Shown: positions 1 through 6,300 of the stretch, piece after piece | Layout: each line of letters starts with the position of its first letter | Position numbering within the stretch: the first letter of the stretch is position 1 | Assembly: GCA_019100305.1 (NCBI GenBank) | Contig: JAHRHW010000264.1 | Coordinates: forward strand, 1 to 6,393 | Source: Candidatus Thiodiazotropha taylori | GTDB taxonomy: Bacteria > Pseudomonadota > Gammaproteobacteria > Chromatiales > Chromatiaceae | Length of the DNA: 6,393 bases | Reading direction: 5' to 3' | Position numbers and translations under genes: made by a program | The notes under the pieces: generated by a model | Seen by the model: only the letters and a program-made list of their open reading frames with translations | Told to the model about the DNA's origin: nothing | Databases searched by the model: none

Positions 1-84
1 GCCGGTACATTCGGTGATAAAGGCAATATCAAGTTCCGCTTTGATCCCAGCTATATGGCCATGGCTGCGGAAGGCAAGCTGTAA
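1..84 (+). CDS. C-terminal end of an ABC transporter substrate-binding protein (urea carboxylase-region type), 5' partial
   Basis: Frame 1 is open from the first base and stops at TAA 82-84, giving 27 residues that begin AGTFGDKGNIKFRF and end MAMAAEGKL. The tail resembles, from memory, the C-terminus of the periplasmic binding proteins encoded beside urea/guanidine carboxylases. The strongest support is position: it lies directly upstream of a permease and an ATPase on the same strand, the usual order for a nitrate/sulfonate/taurine-type importer. If so, the full protein would be exported to the periplasm and deliver the substrate (guanidine or urea by context) to the permease. The signal peptide and ligand pocket are outside the window, so specificity cannot be judged. 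The reading frame and stop are certain; the family call is mainly contextual. Confidence 0.72.
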   Translation, partial: AGTFGDKGNIKFRFDPSYMAMAAEGKL

Positions 85-261
85 CAGTCTGTCAACGAAG
101 TCTGGGCAGTGTCGGTTTTTATGACTTTCCTGAAAGCCGGTACTGCTCAGTAACATCCAGCCGACCTCATATGAATTGATGCATTCTCCTGAATCCACAG
201 ATTCAGGAATATCACAACGGCATCAAGACTCGGGGTGTTGAGGATAATCCAGAGAAACCCT
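85..261 (+). other. Intergenic gap between binding-protein and permease genes
   Basis: This 177-base gap is much longer than the other junctions in the operon, which range from overlap to 86 bases. I see one strong structure in it, the stem-loop at 187-208, which is listed separately. I found no convincing promoter, no T-run terminator and no gene. The only plus-strand start codon with an open frame of note is ATG at 121, which gives just ten residues and lacks a ribosome binding site. Confidence 0.6.
187..208 (+). promoter_or_regulatory. Intercistronic stem-loop upstream of the permease gene
   Basis: The arms TCCTGAATC (187-195) and GATTCAGGA (200-208) are exact reverse complements and enclose a CACA loop, giving a 9-bp perfect stem. 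No T-run follows, so a classical intrinsic terminator is unlikely. Its place between a binding-protein gene and the permease gene matches the known pattern in ABC importer operons, where an intercistronic hairpin protects the upstream message from 3' exonucleases and so raises binding protein over membrane components. That role is inferred. The inverted repeat could also be a protein binding site. Confidence 0.55.
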
Positions 262-1083
262 ATGAAGAAATTCATCAATCAACGCCCGGGCAGGGCATTC
301 AAGCTGCTGTTGGGTATCGCACCCTTCGTGCTTCTGCTTCTGCTCTATGTGATGGGTTCGGATGCCCGTCTTGAAGTGAATCCGAATGACAAGCTGCTGC
401 CCAGCATGAGTCAGATTGCCGATGGTCTGGAACGGATGGCCTTTGAGCCCAGCAAACGATCCGGGGAATATCTGTTCTGGCAGGATACCGCCAGCAGTCT
501 GACCCGTCTCAGTTTAGGAATCCTGATTGCGGCAATGCTTGGGTTACTGATCGGTTTGGTGACTGGCGCATTGCCTATGATCTCCGCTTCACTTTCGCCG
601 TTGCTGACCGTGGTCTCGCTGATACCGCCGCTGGCGATTTTGCCGATTCTGTTCATTGTTTTCGGTCTCGGCGAGGTCTCCAAAGTGGTGTTGATTGCCA
701 TCGGCATCACCCCCTTCATCGCCCGGGACATTCAACGACGCACCCAGGAGATTCCCTTCGAGCAATTGGTAAAAGCCCAATCCCTCGGTGCCAATACCTC
801 GCAGATCATGATCCGGGTACTGCTGCCCCAGATCATGCCAAAACTGTTCGATGCAGTGCGTTTGTCTCTCGGTGCGGGATGGCTGTTTCTGATTGCTGCG
901 GAAGCGGTTGCTGCAACAGACGGTCTGGGATATCGGATCTTCCTGGTAAGGCGTTACATGGCGATGGATGTGATTCTTCCCTATGTGGCCTGGATAACCA
1001 TCCTTGCATTTCTCATCGATGTGAGTCTGCGGGAGCTGACAAAAAAACTCTTTCCTTGGTATGTGCAGGGAGGTAAGTCATGA
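262..1083 (+). CDS. ABC transporter permease, TauC/SsuC/NrtB-like, of the guanidine/urea carboxylase operon
   Basis: This 273-residue inner-membrane protein forms the transport channel of the importer. A basic N-terminus (MKKFINQRPGR) leads into a hydrophobic segment at about residues 14-32. A periplasm-sized loop of about 50 residues follows, then further hydrophobic segments near 83-103, 111-136, 139-156, 203-218 and 237-254. The EAA-type cytoplasmic loop that docks on the ATPase is recognisable at about 167-193 (KAQSLGA, with LLPQIMP about 10 residues further on). Length and layout match the binding-protein-dependent permeases of the taurine/nitrate/sulfonate group. I chose ATG 262, which has a weak AGAGA at 251-255 six bases upstream. 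In-frame GTG 235 and TTG 238 would add nine or eight residues but have no better ribosome site. The stop overlaps the ATPase start by ATGA, implying translational coupling. Permease identity is firm; guanidine or urea as cargo comes from context. Confidence 0.9.
   Translation: MKKFINQRPGRAFKLLLGIAPFVLLLLLYVMGSDARLEVNPNDKLLPSMSQIADGLERMAFEPSKRSGEYLFWQDTASSLTRLSLGILIAAMLGLLIGLVTGALPMISASLSPLLTVVSLIPPLAILPILFIVFGLGEVSKVVLIAIGITPFIARDIQRRTQEIPFEQLVKAQSLGANTSQIMIRVLLPQIMPKLFDAVRLSLGAGWLFLIAAEAVAATDGLGYRIFLVRRYMAMDVILPYVAWITILAFLIDVSLRELTKKLFPWYVQGGKS
1067..1074 (+). promoter_or_regulatory. Ribosome binding site of the ATPase gene, inside the permease gene
   Basis: AGGGAGGT lies in the last codons of the permease and ends five bases before ATG 1080. 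It is the strongest Shine-Dalgarno match in the window and fixes the ATPase start at the ATGA overlap. Confidence 0.75.
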
Positions 1084-1886
1084 GTGAAGCCAATCAAGAT
1101 ACAACACCGATGATTCAGGTAAATCAGGTATGGAAGCAGTATGACGACAACATCGTCTTGGAACGTCTTAACAAAACCGTCGATGAGGGGGAGTTCGTTA
1201 CTCTGGTAGGCGCTTCGGGTTGCGGCAAAAGTACTTTCCTGAACATGTTGTTGGGCACCGAGCAGCCCTCCAAAGGTGAAATACTGCTTGACGGTAAACC
1301 GATCCCGAATGAAGCGGGATCGGATCGGGGTATTGTGTTCCAGCAATACTCGGTATTTCCCCATATGACCGTGTTGGAGAATGTGATGGCGACCTGCGGC
1401 TTTCAACGTCCAGGCATTACCGGCTATCTGTTCGGTTCGGGGCGAAGTGCAGCCCGTGAGGCGGCCGAGTTGATACTCGAGCAGGTCGGTCTCAGTCAGG
1501 CGTTGAAGAAGTATCCCCATGAACTGTCCGGCGGTATGCGGCAGCGTCTCGCGCTGGCCCAGGCACTTTTGGGTAAACCCCGAATACTGTTACTGGATGA
1601 ATCATTCGGTGCCCTCGATCCAGGTATTCGATCAGATATGCACGACCTGGTGTTAAATCTTTGGAGTGAACACAAGCTGACCGTCTTCATGGTCACCCAC
1701 GACCTGAAAGAGGGTTTCTATCTGGGCACCCGCTTGTGGGTGTTCGACAAGTTGAGACATGATCCCCAGGCTCCGCAAAGGTTCGGTGCAGTGATTACCT
1801 ATGATCTGCCGGTAGGGCATATGGACCAAACAACCTATCAACAGATCGACGACCACTTGAGACCGATACCGGCTCACGCAGGTTAG
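1080..1886 (+). CDS. ABC transporter ATP-binding protein, TauB/SsuB/NrtD-like, of the guanidine/urea carboxylase operon
   Basis: This 268-residue cytoplasmic ATPase energises the importer encoded by the preceding permease. All nucleotide-binding motifs are intact: Walker A GASGCGKST at 44-52, Q-loop in VFQQYSVFPH near Q88-Q89, signature LSGGMRQR at 149-156, Walker B ILLLDE at 169-174 with catalytic Glu174, D-loop GALD at 177-180, and switch His207 in MVTHD. Between Q-loop and signature, residues about 107-125 (around RPGITGYLFGSGRSAAR) look longer than in the usual TauB/SsuB helical region as I recall it. The C-terminal part after about 215 is an extension with no recognised domain. The start is fixed by a strong ribosome site and the four-base overlap with the permease. 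Only 13 bases separate its stop from the next gene, so it belongs to the same transcript. The ATPase call is certain; the substrate is inferred. Confidence 0.93.
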   Translation: MSEANQDTTPMIQVNQVWKQYDDNIVLERLNKTVDEGEFVTLVGASGCGKSTFLNMLLGTEQPSKGEILLDGKPIPNEAGSDRGIVFQQYSVFPHMTVLENVMATCGFQRPGITGYLFGSGRSAAREAAELILEQVGLSQALKKYPHELSGGMRQRLALAQALLGKPRILLLDESFGALDPGIRSDMHDLVLNLWSEHKLTVFMVTHDLKEGFYLGTRLWVFDKLRHDPQAPQRFGAVITYDLPVGHMDQTTYQQIDDHLRPIPAHAG

Positions 1887-1887
1887 T

Positions 1888-1893
1888 GGAGAG
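1888..1893 (+). promoter_or_regulatory. Ribosome binding site of the first DUF1989 gene
   Basis: GGAGAG sits directly after the ATPase stop codon (TAG 1884-1886) and six bases before ATG 1900, which decides that start over the in-frame ATG at 1909. The same hexamer at the same useful spacing precedes the second DUF1989 gene. Confidence 0.7.
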
Positions 1894-1899
1894 ATCAAT

Positions 1900-2634
1900 A
1901 TGAGTAATATGATCAAGTCGATTGACTATACAACGCAACTGCCCAGTGGGGCACATTGGTCATTACGTATGCGTCGGGGCAGCATCATGCGGCTAACTGA
2001 CATAAGCGGAGCCTCCAATCTGGGTATGCTCTTCTATAACCCGGAAAATCTTCTGGAACGCTATAACGCACCCGACACCCTGAAGTGTCAGCACACCTTC
2101 AAGTTGACCCGGGGTAATTGTCTCTACTCGGATATGGGACGGATCTTTGCCTCCATTGTTGAGGACAGCCTGGGGTGGCATGAGACCGTGTCCGGTAACT
2201 CGCACGCTTCGCACGTGGCCTCCAGGTGGGGTGCAAGGGATTATCAGCACGATCGTAATGACTGGAAACAGAACGGCCATGATGCGTTTCTGGTGGAACT
2301 GGCCAAGTATGGACTTGGTACCGCAGACCTTGCCGCCAACATCAACTGGTTCAGCAAAGTGATGGTCAATGAAGAGGGTAACCTGGAACTGGCTACAGAC
2401 CACAGCCAGGTGGGTGATCAGGTGACGCTGCGCTTTGAGATGGACACCCTGGTCCTGATGCACACCTGTCCGCATCCAATGAATCAATCTGCAGACTATC
2501 CACAAAGCCGGGTGCAGATCGAACTGGGTGTGGCTCAGGCCGTCCAGCAGGATGACTACTGCATGCACTTCAGAGCGGAGAATACTCGCGGATTTCAGAA
2601 TAACGCCCTCTATCATATCGGCGTTGGAGAGTAG
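1900..2634 (+). CDS. DUF1989 urea amidolyase/carboxylase-associated protein, longer paralogue; probable carboxyguanidine deiminase subunit
   Basis: This 244-residue soluble protein belongs to the DUF1989 family, as one of the two associated proteins (UAAP1/UAAP2) encoded beside urea/guanidine carboxylases. Family-typical blocks are GAHWSLRMRRG (17-27), LFYNPENLLERYNAPDT (44-60), a GWHETVSGNS block (92-101), GLGTADLAANINWFSKV (138-154) and FEMDTLVLMHTCPHP (179-193). Published work on such pairs (CgdA/CgdB) reports hydrolysis of carboxyguanidine to allophanate and ammonia, the step after the carboxylase. That is known for the family, not shown here. Unlike its neighbour, this copy has Leu91 and Ser98 where the paralogue has Cys95 and the residue stretch leading to Cys105. 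Cys190 near the C-terminus is retained, but the second Cys of the NCPQLNNPC motif is absent. It may therefore be the non-catalytic or structural partner. I believe the longer member is UAAP1 but am not sure of the numbering. Older databases call these aminomethyltransferase-related, which I would not follow. Confidence 0.88.
   Translation: MSNMIKSIDYTTQLPSGAHWSLRMRRGSIMRLTDISGASNLGMLFYNPENLLERYNAPDTLKCQHTFKLTRGNCLYSDMGRIFASIVEDSLGWHETVSGNSHASHVASRWGARDYQHDRNDWKQNGHDAFLVELAKYGLGTADLAANINWFSKVMVNEEGNLELATDHSQVGDQVTLRFEMDTLVLMHTCPHPMNQSADYPQSRVQIELGVAQAVQQDDYCMHFRAENTRGFQNNALYHIGVGE
2626..2631 (+). promoter_or_regulatory. Ribosome binding site deciding the start of the second DUF1989 gene
   Basis: GGAGAG overlaps the final codons of the upstream paralogue. 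It is three bases from ATG 2635 but six from ATG 2638. The preceding gene uses the identical hexamer with a six-base spacer, so ATG 2638 is the better start. The choice changes the protein by one residue. Confidence 0.6.
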
Positions 2635-2637
2635 ATG

Positions 2638-3282
2638 ATGATCAAACAGTCAGAACTGCTGGCGGAGCAGGCGAGCCGAATAACCCGGGTTGATGCCGGC
2701 GACTATTTCATTGGCATTCTCAAAGCGGGTGAGACAATTCGTATCCTCGATCTGGAAGGTAACCAGGCGGCGGATACCCTTTTTTACTCTGCCGATAATC
2801 CGGCAGAACGCTACAGTGCCATGGATACCATCAGGGAGCAGGGCAACATTTATTTGACGGCCGGTTCAAAACTTCGCTCCAATGAAAATAATGTGATGCT
2901 GGAAGTGGTGGCGGATACCTGTGGTCGTCACGATACCCTTGGCGGCGCCTGCGCCACGGAGAGCAATACGGTGCGCTACGATCTGGAGAAGCGTTGCATG
3001 CACGCCTGTCGTGACAGCTGGATGCTGGCGGTAGCGGAACATCCCGAGTATGGCATCAGCAAACGGGATATCACCCATAACATCAACTTCTTTATGAATG
3101 TGCCGGTCACTGCTGAAGGTGGCTTGACCTTTGAGGACGGCATCTCCGCTCCTGGAAAATATGTGGAGCTGAGAGCAGAGATGGATGTGATCGTGCTGCT
3201 TTCAAATTGTCCTCAGTTGAACAACCCCTGTAACGGTTACAACCCAACCCCGATCGAATGTCTGATCTGGGGTAGCGCCTGA
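2638..3282 (+). CDS. DUF1989 urea amidolyase/carboxylase-associated protein, shorter paralogue; probable metal-binding carboxyguanidine deiminase subunit
   Basis: This 214-residue soluble protein is the second DUF1989 member and a clear paralogue of the preceding gene product; both share LFY..(D/E)N..ERY, an NIN(F/W)F block and an EMD..VL core. It contains a Cys/His set that suggests a metal site: Cys95 and His98 in DTCGRHDTLGGAC (93-105), Cys105, His122 and Cys124 in KRCMHAC, and Cys191 and Cys198 in NCPQLNNPC. These motifs look fully conserved for the family, so I expect this to be the catalytic subunit of a heteromeric enzyme with its neighbour. The proposed reaction, from work on CgdA/CgdB, is carboxyguanidine plus water giving allophanate and ammonia. 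ATG 2638 is preferred over ATG 2635 because of ribosome-site spacing. The stop of the upstream gene abuts it, so the two are probably translated as a coupled pair. An 86-base leader with a probable riboswitch follows. I believe this is the UAAP2 type, with the numbering uncertain. Confidence 0.88.
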   Translation: MIKQSELLAEQASRITRVDAGDYFIGILKAGETIRILDLEGNQAADTLFYSADNPAERYSAMDTIREQGNIYLTAGSKLRSNENNVMLEVVADTCGRHDTLGGACATESNTVRYDLEKRCMHACRDSWMLAVAEHPEYGISKRDITHNINFFMNVPVTAEGGLTFEDGISAPGKYVELRAEMDVIVLLSNCPQLNNPCNGYNPTPIECLIWGSA

Positions 3283-3309
3283 AGAGTTTGCGGCATTGAT
3301 GTATAAAAG

Positions 3310-3358
3310 ATCAGTGGACGACCACTGATGACGCTTTTTTTAACCGGGACGGCCCGGT
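3310..3358 (+). promoter_or_regulatory. Probable guanidine-II (mini-ykkC) riboswitch in the carboxylase leader
   Basis: Two consecutive perfect hairpins lie in the 86-base gap before the carboxylase. P1 pairs ATCAGTGG (3310-3317) with CCACTGAT (3322-3329) around the loop ACGA. P2 pairs ACCGGG (3343-3348) with CCCGGT (3353-3358) around the loop ACGG. The 13-base linker is U-rich. The guanidine-II class is defined by exactly this plan: two hairpins with ACGR tetraloops closed by G-C pairs, each loop binding one guanidinium ion, usually just before a ribosome binding site. Here the Shine-Dalgarno AAGG begins two bases after P2, which suggests control of translation. Ligand binding would stabilise both hairpins and expose the site. 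The downstream gene type, a carboxylase of the guanidine pathway, is a known regulon member. The main uncertainty is chance occurrence of two ACGR loops, which is low given the perfect stems, position and gene context. Confidence 0.87.
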
Positions 3359-3359
3359 C

Positions 3360-3364
3360 AAGGT
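3360..3364 (+). promoter_or_regulatory. Ribosome binding site of the carboxylase gene, next to riboswitch P2
   Basis: AAGGT lies four bases before ATG 3369, and its AGG core (3361-3363) five bases before, separated from the P2 hairpin by a single base (C3359). GGT at 3362-3364 and AAGC at 3365-3368 are complementary to ACC (3343-3345) and GCTT (3333-3336) in the riboswitch, so the site could be hidden when P2 is not folded. That alternative pairing is inference. Confidence 0.65.
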
Positions 3365-3368
3365 AAGC

Positions 3369-6300
3369 ATGTTTTCCAAAGTATTGATCGCCAATCGTGG
3401 CGCCATCGCAACACGGATTATCCGCACCCTGCAAAGACTCGATATTCCGTCCCTGGCCGTTTATGCAGAGAGTGATGCGGATAGTCTGCATGTTCGTCAT
3501 GCCGACCAGGCCTTCTCCCTGGGCGATGGTGTGGCCGCCGATACCTACCTGGATATGCAAAAGATCATCGCCATTGCCAAAGCGAATGGTGTTGATGCGA
3601 TACACCCCGGTTACGGTTTTCTGAGTGAGAATGCCGACTTTGTCAGACGCTGTGAAGCGGAAGGTATTGTCTTCATCGGACCAACGGCGGAACAGATGGA
3701 GCTGTTTGGCTTGAAACACAAAGCCAGGGAATTGGCTCAGCAGGCGGATGTGCCACTGACTCCGGGCACCGAACTGCTGCAGGATCTCCACTCTGCACTA
3801 ACGTCAGCGGAGCGTATCGGTTATCCGGTGATGCTGAAGAGTACTGCCGGGGGTGGTGGTATCGGGATGCAGTTGTGTCACTCTGCTGAAGAGGTGACAA
3901 CCGCCTTCGACTCGGTCAAGCGCCTGGGTGCCAACAATTTCGCCAATGACGGAGTATTCATTGAAAAGTTCATCGCCAGAGCCAGACATATTGAAGTCCA
4001 GGTTTTTGGAGATGGCAAAGGTGGCGCTCTGGCCATCGGTGAACGGGACTGCTCAAGCCAGCGGCGTAATCAGAAAGTGGTTGAGGAGTGTCCGGCACCC
4101 AATCTGACCAACGAGATACGTCAGAAACTCTATCGAACGGCTGAATCCCTGCTCTCCAGTGTCTGCTATCGGAATGCAGGTACGGTTGAGTTTATCTACG
4201 ATGCGGATACGGATGCCTTCTACTTTCTCGAGGTCAACACCCGTCTCCAGGTGGAGCATGGGGTGACGGAGGAGGTCTATGGAATCGACCTGGTGGAGTG
4301 GATGATCAAACAGGCTGCAGGCGATGGGATCGATCTGCAGAGTGAGCGTGAGCAGCTCTCAGCAAAAGGCCATGCGGTTCAGGTCAGGCTCTATGCGGAA
4401 GACCCCTATCGGGATTTTCAACCCTCACCCGGTCTGCTGACCGAGGTACTGTTTCCCGATGATCAGGATGTGCGGATAGATCGCTGGATCGAGTCGGGTG
4501 TCGAGGTGCCTGCCTATTTCGATCCCATGCTGGCGAAGGTGATCGTGCACGCTTCTGAGCGAAGTGCGGCGTATGCAAAACTGCAAAACACACTCGCATC
4601 AATCCGACTCTATGGCAGTGAGACCAATCTGGACTATCTTTCCGTGCTGAGTCGGGATCCCTTATTGCTGGCGGGTGAAGTGACAACCCGATATCTCAAT
4701 GACTTTGTCTATACCCCGAGTCGTATCGACGTGTTGCAGGGGGGGACCCAGACCACCGTTCAGGACTACCCTGCAAGAACGGGTTATTGGGATGTGGGTG
4801 TACCGCCTTCCGGGCCTTTTGACAACTACTCGTTTCAGCTGGCCAATCGGCTGCTTGGCAATCCTGCCGGGGCGGCCGGCATGGAGATCACCATGCAGGG
4901 GCCGAGTCTGAAGTTCAGTTGCAATTGCCGGATTGCTTTGACCGGTGCAGAGATCGAAGCGAGCCTTGATGGTAAACCCCTGGCAATGTGGACAGCGGTG
5001 GAGATTCATACTGGGCAGACACTCAGCCTGGGTAGAATCAAACAGCAGGGGGCGCGAAGTTATCTGGCAGTGAGTGGCGGTATCGATTGCCCGGACTATC
5101 TGGGCTCCAAATCGACCTTCACCCTGGGACAGTTCGGTGGTCACAACGGTCGGGCTCTGCGGGCTGGAGATGTGTTGAGAATCGCTACATCAGACAACCT
5201 GAGCGGCCTGGAAACGTTAGCAGAAGATGCCAGGCCTCAGATGGCCCATGAGTGGCAATTGCGGGTGATCTACGGTCCTCACGGGGCGCCCGATTTTTTC
5301 ACACAACCGGATATCGATCGATTCTTTTCACACCAGTGGGAAGTCCACTACAACTCCAGCCGGACCGGAATCCGTCTGATCGGGCCCAAGCCCGAGTGGG
5401 CACGCAAGGATGGTGGGGAGGCGGGGCTCCATCCCTCGAATATTCACGACAACGCCTATGCCTTCGGTACCGTGGATTTTACCGGTGACATGCCGGTGAT
5501 ACTCGGACCGGACGGTCCCTCTCTGGGTGGTTTTGTCTGTCCGGCAACCGTGATCCAGGCCGATCTTTGGAAGCTGGGGCAGCTGCGTGCCGGTGATAAA
5601 GTCAGCTTTGTACCGGTGGATCTTGAAACGGCCGTCAGACTGGAGCGGGATCAAATCGAAGCGGTTGCGCAGATGAAACCCCTGGCGGATCAATACCAAC
5701 CTTGCGAGATAACCACCCCTGTTGTGGGGCGGCTTGCGAGTGATGAGTATGGTGTCGAGGTGGTCTATCGCCTTGCCGGCGATCACTTCATGCTGGTGGA
5801 GTATGGCGAGCAGGTGCTGGATATCTCACTGCGATTTCGTGCCCATGCATTGATGCAATGGCTGCAGCAACACCCCCTCAATGGATTGCAGGAGTTGACT
5901 CCCGGAATCCGTTCACTGCAGATCCACTTTGATGCCCAGCGCCTCACTCATCATAAACTGCTGCAGCATCTGAAGACAGCGGAGCACGCATTGGCCAGTC
6001 AGATCGATCAACTCCATGTGCCTTCGAGGATTGTGCATATCCCGCTCTCATGGGATGACGAAGCCTGTCATAAAGCCGTTGAAAAATACGATCAGTCGGT
6101 ACGTAAGAATGCTCCCTGGTGTCCCAGTAATCTGGAGTTCATTCGACGCATCAACGGACTGCAAAGCATCGATGATGTGAAACGGATTGTGTTTGATGCC
6201 TCCTATCTGGTGATGGGATTGGGCGACGTCTATCTCGGTGCGCCCGTCGCCACGCCGGTGGATCCCCGTCATCGGTTGGTGACCACCAAATACAATCCGG

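Noticed and set aside
125..136. Short palindrome CTTTC-CT-GAAAG as an operator or hairpin.
   Set aside because: The loop would be two bases, too short for a stable hairpin, and five-base arms are expected by chance.
85..153. In-frame open stretch after the binding-protein stop (TAA 82-84), extending 22 codons to TAA 151-153, as readthrough or a premature stop.
   Set aside because: The protein tail already ends in a plausible family-like C-terminus, and the extension shows no recognisable protein character.
235..261. GTG 235 or TTG 238 as the permease start.
   Set aside because: Neither has a spaced Shine-Dalgarno, and ATG 262 begins a normal basic N-terminus ahead of the first membrane segment.
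1993..2616. Long minus-strand open frame opposite the first DUF1989 gene, and similar ones at 981-1520, 3237-3791 and 4662-5144.
   Set aside because: They lie opposite confidently identified genes, have no family resemblance and no credible ribosome sites, and are shadows of codon bias on the coding strand.
3310..3341. P1 hairpin followed by a run of seven T as an intrinsic terminator between the DUF1989 genes and the carboxylase.
   Set aside because: The stem is only half G-C and five bases (GACGC) separate it from the T-run, which is poor for termination. A guanidine-stabilised terminator would also switch the carboxylase off in the presence of its substrate. The riboswitch reading explains both hairpins. 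Partial termination cannot be excluded.
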